Assembly: GCA_038237515.1 (NCBI GenBank)
Contig: JBBRYP010000085.1
Span: forward strand, 1-12,980
From: JBBQDZ01 sp038237515
GTDB lineage: Bacteria; Actinomycetota; Thermoleophilia; Gaiellales; Gaiellaceae
DNA: 12,980 bases
Reading direction: 5' to 3'
Numbering within the stretch: the stretch's first letter is position 1; each line of letters starts with the position of its first letter. This document shows, piece after piece, positions 1 through 6,980 of the stretch. Both the position numbers and the translations under genes were made by a program. The notes below the pieces were generated by a model. The model saw only the letters and a list, made by a program, of their open reading frames with translations, made no database searches and was not told where the DNA came from.

Positions 1-8
1 CCTCTCAT

Positions 9-130
9 AACGTTCGACCGGAAACGAAGGGCAGGTGGAGGCCGCACTACTCGGCCGCTTCGCGGCCGCCGGCCGCAGAGCGGCCGGAATAGTGCGGCGT
101 CGGCGAACCGTCAGTTTCGAGCGAAACGTT
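9..130. repeat. Imperfect palindromic element at the 3' end of the thioesterase gene
   Basis: The stretch begins and ends with AACGTT (9-14 and 125-130) and folds on itself. Inside it GCCGCACTA at 41-49 pairs with TAGTGCGGC at 90-98, and the centre carries nested GGCCGC-type inverted repeats (about 52-87). A third GCCGCACTA lies just outside at 138-146 and overlaps the thioesterase stop codon, which reads TAG on the minus strand at 144-146. No gene was seen in 1-143. It could act as a minus-strand transcription terminator or be a REP-like or miniature mobile repeat. It has no T-tract and no similarity to the other repeat family in the window that I can see. Confidence 0.6.
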
Positions 131-143
131 GGGAGACGCCGCA

Positions 144-566
144 CTAGGCGCTTCCGCCCGCCTCCGCCTCGGCGATTGCATCGGCGAGCCAACCCGGAAA
201 GCGCATCGGGCGAAAGGTCTCGCGGTCGACCACGGCATGGGCGGTCCAGCCGTCGGCCACCACCTCGGCCTCCCGCTCGATCGCGTAGTCGTAGCGGAAG
301 CGGGCGCCGCGGATCTCGCTGCACCGTGCATGGACTCGCAGACGGTCGTCGAATCGCGCGACCGAGAGGTAGCGGACATGCGCCTCGATCGTCAGCGCCT
401 CGTAGCCCTCCGCCTGTAGCCCCCGATAGCCCTCCCGGAAGCGGGCGAGGTAGTCGATCCGGGCAACCTCGTACCACACCAGATATGACGCGTTGTGCGC
501 GACGCCCTGCGCGTCGGTCTCGGCGAACCGGACGCGTAGCTCGGTCGAGAAGGCGAAGTTCTCCAC
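144..566 (-). CDS. Acyl-CoA thioesterase, 4HBT (YbgC/FcbB-like) hotdog family
   Basis: The protein has 140 residues, the usual size for a single 4-hydroxybenzoyl-CoA thioesterase-type hotdog domain. The N-terminal signature is clear: an RFAETDAQGVAHNASYLVW segment (residues 13-31) holds the probable catalytic Asp18, Gly21, His24, Asn25 and Tyr28, followed by Glu33 and Arg36 on the long helix. The family hydrolyses acyl-CoA or aromatic acyl-CoA thioesters in the cytoplasm as a dimer or tetramer. The substrate cannot be read from sequence. It starts with GTG at 564-566; no Shine-Dalgarno is visible, but a TAGAGT -10-like box ends 9 nt upstream, suggesting a leaderless or nearly leaderless mRNA. 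It stands alone, divergent from the L,D-transpeptidase. The stop codon lies in the last copy of the GCCGCACTA motif. Confidence 0.88.
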   Translation of the reverse strand: MENFAFSTELRVRFAETDAQGVAHNASYLVWYEVARIDYLARFREGYRGLQAEGYEALTIEAHVRYLSVARFDDRLRVHARCSEIRGARFRYDYAIEREAEVVADGWTAHAVVDRETFRPMRFPGWLADAIAEAEAGGSA

Positions 567-575
567 AGGCCTGCC

Positions 576-581
576 ACTCTA
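576..581 (-). promoter_or_regulatory. Candidate -10 box of the thioesterase gene (leaderless type)
   Basis: The minus strand reads TAGAGT, fitting the actinobacterial TANNNT -10 pattern, 9 nt before the GTG start. Transcription would then begin at or within a few bases of the start codon, which fits the absence of a Shine-Dalgarno. No clear -35 is visible. The same hexamer appears upstream of the GNAT gene at 8968-8973. Confidence 0.35.
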
Positions 582-701
582 CGATCCAGCGCGTGCGGAC
601 ACGCCCGTCGGCGGCGCTGCTCCTCGGGTCGCCACCCTGCGCCGCCGATGCAGCGCCTGGGTCCTAGAGAGCGCGCAAGGAATGGTCGTCCGGGTCATGA
701 T

Positions 702-1436
702 GTGAAGGTGCGGAAGGCCTTTGCATGCGGATTCCTCGTGCTGGCCGCGGCGCTCGTTGCCGACGCGAAAAGCCAGGGTGCCACGCCCGCCCGCTGCGTC
801 GCCGGCAAGCTGTACGGCCTGGGTACGCAGAAGCTCGCGTACTACGCGGAGGTCAAGGCCGTCGCGACCGCCTACCGGCAGCCCGGCGCGGGAGCCTTCG
901 CGAACTTCGGACGCGTGAACGCGAATCGTGTCCCGACGGTCCTCGGCGTGCGCGGCGCCGTCGTGGGACCCGACTGCCTCCCGCGGTGGCTGCGCGTCCA
1001 GCTGCCCCGGCGGCCGAACGGGGTCACCGGCTACGTGTCTGCCGGCGACGTCGAGCTGGGAGCCGTCGCCACGCGGATCTCCGTGGACCTCTCGGCGCGG
1101 CGGCTCGCGCTGTACGACCATGGCCGGGAGGTACTGGACGCGACGGTCGCGGTCGGTGCGCCGTCAACGCCCTCCCCGACCGGCAGCTTCTACGTGAACC
1201 AGAAGCTTCGCGCCGACCCGCGGGGTCCGTTCGGGCCCGGCGCGCTCGGCGTCTCTGCCTTCTCGCCGGTGCTGACGGGGTGGACGCAGGGAGGGCCGAT
1301 CGCCATCCACGGGACCAACGACCCGTCGTCGATCGGACGGGCCGCCTCGAACGGCTGCATCCGGCTTCCGAACGCCATCTTCGCACGCGTCTACGCCCTG
1401 GCGGCCACCGGAACACCCGTCGTCATCCGGGCGTGA
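702..1436 (+). CDS. Exported L,D-transpeptidase, YkuD domain
   Basis: The C-terminal half is a YkuD (L,D-transpeptidase) domain. It holds the catalytic segment with His203 (in IAIHGTND) and nucleophile Cys219 (in SNGCIRLP), numbered from the GTG at 702. The family cross-links peptidoglycan 3-3 between meso-diaminopimelate residues or attaches proteins to it, outside the membrane. Residues 1 to about 22 form a signal peptide: a basic start followed by a hydrophobic run GFLVLAAALVADA. Residues 30-120 look like an SH3-type wall-binding region. The start is uncertain. GTG 702 and GTG 708 place the signal peptide at the N-terminus; ATG 648 would add 18 polar residues ahead of it. None has a good Shine-Dalgarno. 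The stop overlaps the start of the next gene by 4 nt, so the two are probably co-translated. Confidence 0.88.
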   Translation: MKVRKAFACGFLVLAAALVADAKSQGATPARCVAGKLYGLGTQKLAYYAEVKAVATAYRQPGAGAFANFGRVNANRVPTVLGVRGAVVGPDCLPRWLRVQLPRRPNGVTGYVSAGDVELGAVATRISVDLSARRLALYDHGREVLDATVAVGAPSTPSPTGSFYVNQKLRADPRGPFGPGALGVSAFSPVLTGWTQGGPIAIHGTNDPSSIGRAASNGCIRLPNAIFARVYALAATGTPVVIRA

Positions 1437-2977
1437 GGCGCGTGCTCGCAGCGCTCGCTGCGTGCCTCGCGCTGGGTGGGGCCGCACTGGCGGCCGTCCG
1501 CCTCACGCGCCCCGACCCGCGCTCCCAGGCCCTCGCCGACGGGTGCCGGCGCGACAAGCAGCAGATCTTCGCAGGGCTCGCGCCGAATTGGGTCTATGTG
1601 AACGACGCGGCCGCGCCCGCCGACGGGCCCTCTCCGGCGCCGCAGCGGGTGAGCGGCGTCGCCGACGCGGCCAATCGTGGCTACCTCGCGACGCATCCCT
1701 CCGGTGGCGACGACCCGCTGACGCACCTCTCCTACGACTTCAACGTGAACGTCCTGCCGGACGCCCGGTACGAGGCGCTCGTCGGCGGGGAACCAGCGTC
1801 GCGCGTCGGCAACTTCGCCGGCGAGGGCGAGGAGGCCGGCCGGCTGCACAGTGAACGGGAGATGGGCTCGCTGCCGGTCTTCGCCTGGGCCGAGCGAGGT
1901 GACCGCGTCTCGCTCCTCGGCTCCTGGGTCTGGGACTGCGACCACTTCGACACCGGGGAGCGGACCGAGTTCCACCCCTACCGGGCGATCTGGATCGAGC
2001 GGAACGCGCGCGGGAGTAGGGCCGGCCCCTCACCACGGAGCCCGAGGGGCGAGTCGGAAGGCGACCTGTTCGTCTCCACCGACGCCACTCCCGCCGGCAT
2101 CGAGGCGGAGTGCGCCCACCGGACGAAGGGCGCCGACTTCAAGACGTGCATCCACGGCTCGCCGAACTGGCTGAGCGCGAACGGGCGCTACGAGTTCCGC
2201 CTGCCCGCCCCGCCGCGGCCCGGGCCGGGGGCGAGGCTGACGGTGCGGGTCATCGACCGAGGCTCGAGCGGCAGCGCCCCGAAGCTCGCCACGAGGCTCG
2301 ACGCTGCGGGCGTCACCGTCTCGGCCGTTCTCGACGCTCCCGCCGGAACGAGGCTCGTGCTCGCGAAGCAGGTCTTCCTCGGCTGGACGCCGATGCCTGC
2401 ACGGTCGCTTCCCGAGCACCTCCGGCTGACCTTCACGCGCGTGCTGATCCGCCGTGCGATGGATCCCAGCTGCCCGCCGCAGAACCCGGGCTGCCCGTAC
2501 GCGAACGAGACGACTCTGCTGGGCCAGAACTCGACCGCGCCCGGCGAGTGGAACGTCTATTGGGACGTCGACGGCATCTGGAGCCTTTGGAAGCCGGCAC
2601 TGCTCCTGGCTCGCGACGGACAGAGCTTTCCCGGCACCCAGACCGTCGACTTCTATGTCCCCCGGGGCGAGCCCTGGCGGCTGTTCGCGGTCGCGCGCGA
2701 GTGCGACTTCGGCGTCATCGGGAGCTTTGCCGGCCAGAACGTCCCCATCGCGCCGTGCCCGAAGACGGGCGAGATCGGCAATGCGGCGGGCGACGACTAT
2801 GCGGGCGCGCTGGAGGCGCGGTTCGCCTCGCCGGCGGCGGGTCTCGGGCCGCACCGGACGAACTCGATCGTCGCCGGGTCGGACTGTCCCGTCTCGAACC
2901 GGAGCGGATGCTACGCGATCTCCTACTCGGTTGCGAGGATCGACGACGCCGGGAGGCGCGCAGCGGGCGGCAGGTGA
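1433..2977 (+). CDS. Secreted Cys-rich protein of unknown function
   Basis: I do not recognise a named family. From GTG 1433 the protein has 514 residues. It opens with a signal peptide (RRVLAALAACLALGGAALAA), then a soluble chain with ten further cysteines, several in close pairs (for example PSCPPQNPGC and SDCPVSNRSGC), as expected for a disulfide-bonded exported protein. A Trp-rich strand segment SWVWDCDHF followed by TEFHPYRAIWIER (about residues 164-190) and a later segment EWNVYWDVDGIWSLW suggest beta-sandwich folds. There are no membrane segments after the signal peptide and no catalytic motif that I can name. The start was chosen because GTGA overlaps the stop of the L,D-transpeptidase, which implies coupling and a role at the cell wall or surface. 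The open frame upstream of 1433 is only a shadow of that gene. Confidence 0.75.
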   Translation: MRRVLAALAACLALGGAALAAVRLTRPDPRSQALADGCRRDKQQIFAGLAPNWVYVNDAAAPADGPSPAPQRVSGVADAANRGYLATHPSGGDDPLTHLSYDFNVNVLPDARYEALVGGEPASRVGNFAGEGEEAGRLHSEREMGSLPVFAWAERGDRVSLLGSWVWDCDHFDTGERTEFHPYRAIWIERNARGSRAGPSPRSPRGESEGDLFVSTDATPAGIEAECAHRTKGADFKTCIHGSPNWLSANGRYEFRLPAPPRPGPGARLTVRVIDRGSSGSAPKLATRLDAAGVTVSAVLDAPAGTRLVLAKQVFLGWTPMPARSLPEHLRLTFTRVLIRRAMDPSCPPQNPGCPYANETTLLGQNSTAPGEWNVYWDVDGIWSLWKPALLLARDGQSFPGTQTVDFYVPRGEPWRLFAVARECDFGVIGSFAGQNVPIAPCPKTGEIGNAAGDDYAGALEARFASPAAGLGPHRTNSIVAGSDCPVSNRSGCYAISYSVARIDDAGRRAAGGR

Positions 2978-3005
2978 TCGACCGAAAAGTGCCTCGATCG
3001 ATCAC
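2974..3005. repeat. Inverted repeat overlapping the coiled-coil gene promoter
   Basis: Perfect 8-nt arms, GTGATCGA at 2974-2981 and TCGATCAC at 2998-3005, are separated by 16 nt. The left arm includes the stop codon of the secreted-protein gene. The right arm overlaps the likely -35 position for the -10 box at 3021-3026. There is no T-tract, so an operator or a processed stem is as likely as a terminator. Confidence 0.5.
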
Positions 3006-3020
3006 CTATCTTCGATCATC

Positions 3021-3026
3021 TAAAAT
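3021..3026 (+). promoter_or_regulatory. Candidate -10 box of the coiled-coil gene
   Basis: TAAAAT matches the TATAAT consensus at five of six positions and lies in an unusually AT-rich patch for this genome. The hexamer 17 nt upstream (TCGATC, 2998-3003) matches TTGACA only at three positions. Transcription would start near 3033, about 20 nt before the ATG. Confidence 0.4.
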
Positions 3027-3054
3027 CGCGAGCAAAGCGAGCGAGGGGGGTGTC

Positions 3055-3387
3055 ATGGCCGGCGAGAGCGAGAAGGACGTCGTCAGCAGGCTGATCGGCC
3101 GCGGCGAGGACGTGATCGGGCGGATCAGCGACCTGCCCGGGGCGAAGCAGTTCGTCGAGGCGACCAATTCGATGCGGGAGCGCATCGACGAGCTTCAGAA
3201 GCGAATGATGGGAATCGACGTGCTCGAGAGACGTGTCTCGGAGCTGGAGCGCCGACTCGAGGAGCTCGCCGGGGCCAAGGCCACCGACGAGCCGGTCGGG
3301 CGCGGCACGCACACGCCTGCCGCGGAGCGCGCGCGTTCGGCCGTCGAGGGCTCGGAGCAGGCTCAGCCGGGCGAGCCTACGCCCTAG
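3055..3387 (+). CDS. Small coiled-coil protein, function unknown
   Basis: The protein has 110 residues, no signal peptide and no membrane segment. Residues about 35-75 form a strong heptad-type coiled coil (MRERIDELQKRMMGIDVLER then VSELERRLEELAG). It is followed by a disordered, charged and Pro/Gly-rich tail to the C-terminus. The N-terminal third (KDVVSRLIGRGEDVIGRISD) looks like an amphipathic helix. I do not recognise a family; an oligomeric scaffold is the most that can be inferred. The ATG at 3055 is supported by the purine-rich GAGGGGGG at 3043-3050, four bases upstream. It has its own candidate promoter after the secreted-protein gene and is convergent with the large restriction gene, with a palindromic repeat in between. 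Confidence 0.75.
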   Translation: MAGESEKDVVSRLIGRGEDVIGRISDLPGAKQFVEATNSMRERIDELQKRMMGIDVLERRVSELERRLEELAGAKATDEPVGRGTHTPAAERARSAVEGSEQAQPGEPTP

Positions 3388-3391
3388 CGGC

Positions 3392-3541
3392 CCGCCGGAA
3401 GCCTGCCGGGACGCCTGACGGGCGTTACGCCTCCCGATGCCGCGTCCCCGGTCGGCAGGCTCGTCGGGAGGGGCTCGAGGTATTGCGGCACTCGCCTGTC
3501 GACGAACTGCTGGCGAGAAGTGCGAGGAGCGGCCTGCCAGC
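3392..3541. repeat. Palindromic repeat, copy A (degenerate), between convergent genes
   Basis: The core 3412-3458 matches the right arm of the complete copy (complement of 11486-11533) at roughly 40 of 47 positions, sharing CGCCTGAC, GATGC, GCGTCC and CGGTCG blocks. The other arm is recognisable at about 3475-3507 (CTCGAG, then TGCGGCACTCGCCTGTC on the plus strand), with small insertions relative to the complete copy. The 169-bp gap between the coiled-coil gene stop (3387) and the restriction-gene stop (3557) consists almost wholly of this element. It could serve as a bidirectional terminator. Outer limits are approximate. Confidence 0.6.
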
Positions 3542-3556
3542 GACGTTGCGCCTGTG

Positions 3557-6547
3557 CTATTCGGCCGTCGCGCACGAGGTGCCCTCCGCTAGCGCGTCCT
3601 CGCGTTCCAGCGCGAACGCGTTCTCCAGATACTCGATCGTCTCCAGGTCTCGCAGCTTGCAGGCCGTAACCTGGTTCGTGAACAGCCCCGGCTGCCAGAT
3701 GGCCTCCGCCACGGGCCGCGTCCTCAGCCACTCGACGCGCACCAGGTGCTCGCGGAGAGCCGGGTTGTCGGCGTCGTGCGACACCTTCTCCGCGTCGGCC
3801 AGGGGAACCTCGGTGATGGGCACCCTCTGTCCGTGGATCTCGACCTCGAACTCGGTCACCGGCCGCGCCTTCTCCTTGACGATTCCGACGGCGACGTAGC
3901 CCTTGACCGGGTAGGGCTTGTAGAGGAAGACTCGGGACCCGGGGAAGAGTTTCTCGAGCGGCTTTGTATAGGAGTCACCGCCGCCAGCGGAGACGAAGCC
4001 GTAGCGCTCCGAGTCCTCCCACGGCCGGTCGCCGATGGTGACGTAGAAGTCCCGGCCGTTCCAGGTCGGCCGTGTGGTCGGCTCGCTCGTCACCGGCTCG
4101 GCGTCGACCATCAGCTCGTCGAGCCGTTCGGCAAGCGCGGCAACCTCGGCCGCCTGGAGCGCCGTCGGGCCGAGCCGTCCGAGCTGGCGCTCGACATCGT
4201 CTGGATCAAGCACATAGAAGGTCTGAAAAGTGTCAGAAGCGCAGTAGAGATCGATGCGATCATCGTCGCGGATCGTCAGCGTGAACAGTGCTCGCGAGCG
4301 GTTGACGGGCGGCGCGAACATCAAGGTCCGCTTCCACGGCCGTGGGTAGAGACCGTTCCGCACAGCCGCCTCGACGACTTGGAGCAGCGCCTCCTGTACG
4401 GCCAGGTCCCCCGCCTCCTCGACGACGCGCTCGATGCCGGCCTGCGACCACTGCGGCTCCTCGTAGCCCTCCTCGCCCTGGAGCTCGAAGGACTGCCGGA
4501 TGAGCGCCATGATGTCCTCGAGCTGCTCCTGCGTCTTCAGCCGGACCTCGACACCTCCCGTGCCCCAGTGGCCGACCGTCTTCACGTCTCGGGCCACGCC
4601 CTGCGGGTCGTCGAGCTCATCCTTGGCAATGTCGAGGTAGAGCTTGAGCTCGGACCGCAGCGGAACGACCTCGGCGAAGTTGGTGGCCAGCTTGTAGGCG
4701 ATGTAGTGCTTGCGCACCTCCTCGTGCACGCCGGCATCGAGGTTCTGGATCCGTCGGCGGAACTCGTCGAAGAGCGGGCGGATGGGGCCGGCCAGCGCCG
4801 GATGGTCGTCGAGCGTGTAGACGGTCGTGGCCTTGGCCTTCGTCTTCCGGTACTTGGCCAGCGTCTCCTCCGGCAGCTGGGGGACCGGCCAGATCTGAAG
4901 GGCTTGATCCGCCAGCTGCGCCGCCCGCTTCTGGATCTCCTCTTCGTTCCAGTGCTCGAGCTGCGCAAGGTAGTGATTCAGCCGCAACGGGCTGTCGCGG
5001 AAGCCGCCCTTCATCGTCAGCTTCTCGCGGAACGGCCGGTCGCTGAGTTCGGGGTTGTAGCCGGTGAGGGTCAGGTTGCCGAGCGTGTGCAGGTACTTCT
5101 CCTGCACCGTCTTCCAGTCGGGCCCGAGCTCCTCCTGCCACTTCAGGGGCAGGTCGGGGTTCTGTGGCAGGACGTGCTCGATGGTGTAGCTGTCGACGTC
5201 GACGAGCTCCTTGCGATCTCGGTTCTCGAGCTTGCGGAGGAGGTAGTTGCGGCTACGGAAGTTGTAGACGTCCTTGACTAGGAGCGCACTCCGGACCTCC
5301 TCGTCGGTCGGCATCCGCGCGTAGGACTCCTTCAAGAGCAGAGCCGCCCTGAGGCTTTCGCGATAGTTGTCCTTGTCGATCTCGCGCGCCAGTGCGGCGA
5401 AGGTCTTGTTGAGGATGTTGGTCGGGATGCCGGCCAGGGCGCGCCGGAAGACGTAGCTCTCGACAAGGCGGACGACGGCAACGAGGTCGGTGTCCGTGAT
5501 TGTGGCCTGCTCATGGTCGTCCATGACCTCGAGCAGGAAGGGGTAGGCGACATCGACCTTGAGCTGGCTGAGGTCGGCGATGGCATTCCGGAGCGCTGGG
5601 TCCTCGGCGCGATCGAAGGCCAACCTGACCCAGTTCTTCGAGTGCTGGTAGACATCGGCGACCAAGTCGGCCGCTGGGAGCCCGCTCGACTGGGCGAGCG
5701 TCTTGAAGCTCTCGTAGACGCGGTCGATCTTCGGGATCTGGCCGGTCTTCATCGTCAGGTAGTCGCGCATGAACCTGTCGAACCGGTCCTGATCCTCAGC
5801 CGGAAACGACTGCTCAAGCGGGTGCCAGAAGTTGGTGTAGATCTCCTTCTGGAGCTTCGGCGGCTGCCCCATCAGCACGTAGTTGCGGATCAGGTCGGCC
5901 TGCGACAGGTCGAGCCCCGTGGAGTTCAGGCTCTCGAAGATCAACTGCGGGTTGTCGTGGTCCTTCTCGAGCGCGATGTCGACCATCAGCAGCTTGCCGA
6001 GGCCAGCGAGGACCTGGTCGAGCGAGAGCGTAGTACGCCGCAACTGCTCCTCAAAAAGGTTGAAGGTGTCGACCAGCCTGGGCGCCTCGGACGGGTTGAT
6101 CTCGAGGCCGTCGATCAGGCGCATGAAGGTATCGCGGTCTCCCTTGGTGAGAAGGAGCTTGTACCGGCCCTCCACCCCGTGACCGACGTCCTCGTCCTGG
6201 AGCAGATAGTCCTTGATGAGCTTCCGCGCCGTCGCCACGCTGCCGTCGCCGTCGGCCTGCATCGCATGGGCGACCGCGAGGAGGAGGAGCGAGATGGTCG
6301 TCAGGCGCTGCTGGCCGTCTATGACCTCGATCGTGTTCGCGGCCGTGACTCGGTAGATGCCGGTGTCGATGTAGACGATCGAGCCGATGAAGTGCCCGGA
6401 GACGTCTTCGTGAGTCGCGCGGACGATGTCATTCCAGAGCTGGAGACATTCGGGGCGCGTCCAGCTGTAGGTCCGTTGGTAGATCGGGACCTCGAGCTGG
6501 TCGCTCTTGTTCAGAAACCTTAGGAAGTTGGCTTCGGCAGCCTCAAT
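3557..6547 (-). CDS. Single-chain GmrSD-like (DUF262 + DUF1524) modification-dependent restriction protein with extra C-terminal domains; probable ATT start
   Basis: From the ATT at 6545-6547 the product has 996 residues. Residues 1 to about 330 are DUF262 (GmrS-like, NTP-dependent): YQRTYSW at 23-29, HFIGSIV at 52-58, DGQQRLTT at 77-84, FESLNSTGLDLSQADLIRNY at about 204-223. DUF1524 (GmrD-like His/Asn nuclease) follows with YTIEHVLPQ at 454-462 and LGNLTLTGYN at 489-498. A DUF5655-like domain lies at about 577-687, an unrecognised domain at 695-815, and a PUA/EVE-like domain at 828-983 (RYGFVSAGGG, GSRVFLYKPYPVKGYVAVG). GmrSD, BrxU and SspE relatives restrict phage DNA by modification state; that role is inferred here. 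The frame is open only to a TGA at 6551-6553 and has no ATG, GTG or TTG before 6262, a start that would delete the YQR and DGQQR motifs. GAGGAGG at 6555-6561 stands 7 nt before ATT. A lost GTG through a one-base insertion is the alternative. Confidence 0.85.
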   Translation of the reverse strand: MEAAEANFLRFLNKSDQLEVPIYQRTYSWTRPECLQLWNDIVRATHEDVSGHFIGSIVYIDTGIYRVTAANTIEVIDGQQRLTTISLLLLAVAHAMQADGDGSVATARKLIKDYLLQDEDVGHGVEGRYKLLLTKGDRDTFMRLIDGLEINPSEAPRLVDTFNLFEEQLRRTTLSLDQVLAGLGKLLMVDIALEKDHDNPQLIFESLNSTGLDLSQADLIRNYVLMGQPPKLQKEIYTNFWHPLEQSFPAEDQDRFDRFMRDYLTMKTGQIPKIDRVYESFKTLAQSSGLPAADLVADVYQHSKNWVRLAFDRAEDPALRNAIADLSQLKVDVAYPFLLEVMDDHEQATITDTDLVAVVRLVESYVFRRALAGIPTNILNKTFAALAREIDKDNYRESLRAALLLKESYARMPTDEEVRSALLVKDVYNFRSRNYLLRKLENRDRKELVDVDSYTIEHVLPQNPDLPLKWQEELGPDWKTVQEKYLHTLGNLTLTGYNPELSDRPFREKLTMKGGFRDSPLRLNHYLAQLEHWNEEEIQKRAAQLADQALQIWPVPQLPEETLAKYRKTKAKATTVYTLDDHPALAGPIRPLFDEFRRRIQNLDAGVHEEVRKHYIAYKLATNFAEVVPLRSELKLYLDIAKDELDDPQGVARDVKTVGHWGTGGVEVRLKTQEQLEDIMALIRQSFELQGEEGYEEPQWSQAGIERVVEEAGDLAVQEALLQVVEAAVRNGLYPRPWKRTLMFAPPVNRSRALFTLTIRDDDRIDLYCASDTFQTFYVLDPDDVERQLGRLGPTALQAAEVAALAERLDELMVDAEPVTSEPTTRPTWNGRDFYVTIGDRPWEDSERYGFVSAGGGDSYTKPLEKLFPGSRVFLYKPYPVKGYVAVGIVKEKARPVTEFEVEIHGQRVPITEVPLADAEKVSHDADNPALREHLVRVEWLRTRPVAEAIWQPGLFTNQVTACKLRDLETIEYLENAFALEREDALAEGTSCATAE

Positions 6548-6554
6548 CCGTCAC

Positions 6555-6561
6555 CCTCCTC
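6555..6561 (-). promoter_or_regulatory. Shine-Dalgarno that decides the ATT start of the restriction gene
   Basis: The minus strand reads GAGGAGG, then seven bases (GTGACGG), then ATT GAG GCT. The neighbouring antitoxin gene has an almost identical arrangement (GGGAGG, GTGACG, ATG), in which the ATG occupies the position of this ATT. The GTG directly after the Shine-Dalgarno is out of frame and reaches a stop after three codons. Confidence 0.6.
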
Positions 6562-6699
6562 GACGGCTTCAGACGATTTGCCCCGCTCCCACCGTCACTT
6601 CGCCACTGCCGGATCGGGGCCAGCCGTGACCATCCCCTCGCGCCTCGCTCGAGCGCCGGGATACTCGCGATCCGCAGGGAAGTGAACGGCTCCAGCACG

Positions 6700-6978
6700 T
6701 CAGGCGATGTCCAGGTACTTGCGCAGCGCCCTGCGGATCACCGACGAGGTCGTCTCCTGGTCGCGTCGTGCCCGCTGGGTGAGCGCCTCGCGCAGTTCGG
6801 GATCTAGCCGGACGGACTCGACGCTTGCGGCGCCCGAGCCGATCGTTGGGCGGCCGCCTCGGCGGCGCAGCATCTCGTCGACGTCGTAGCCGGCCTCGGC
6901 CGTCTCGGCCAGCTCTGCGACCAGCTCGTCGGTGATCGGCATGCCGCTCGCCGTCTTGCCGTACGTCTTCTTCGCCAT
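6700..6978 (-). CDS. Antitoxin, ribbon-helix-helix (CopG/MetJ-Arc type)
   Basis: The protein has 92 residues. The C-terminal part (about 52-90) has the ribbon-helix-helix pattern: a strand SVESVRLDP, a helix ELREALTQRARRD, a turn, then TTSSVIRRALRKYL. The N-terminal part (MPITDELVAELAETAEAGYD and a GGRPTIGSG linker) is the likely toxin-binding region. Such proteins neutralise a partner toxin and repress their own operon through DNA binding as dimers. The ATG at 6978 was chosen because GGGAGG (6985-6990) lies six bases upstream; the in-frame GTG at 6984 would overlap the toxin stop as GTGA but sits too close to that site. It is the second gene of the pair, directly after the toxin-like gene. 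Confidence 0.82.
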   Translation of the reverse strand: MAKKTYGKTASGMPITDELVAELAETAEAGYDVDEMLRRRGGRPTIGSGAASVESVRLDPELREALTQRARRDQETTSSVIRRALRKYLDIA

Positions 6979-6980
6979 CG

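Noticed and set aside
725..1432. Upstream extension of the secreted-protein frame to ATG 725
   Set aside because: It overlaps the L,D-transpeptidase in another frame and encodes Arg-rich noise; the signal peptide begins at GTG 1433.
3746..5281. 511-codon open frame on the plus strand
   Set aside because: It lies wholly antisense to the restriction gene, whose minus-strand frame has clear DUF262/DUF1524 motifs; the Leu/Val/Glu/Arg-rich product is typical of high-GC shadow frames.
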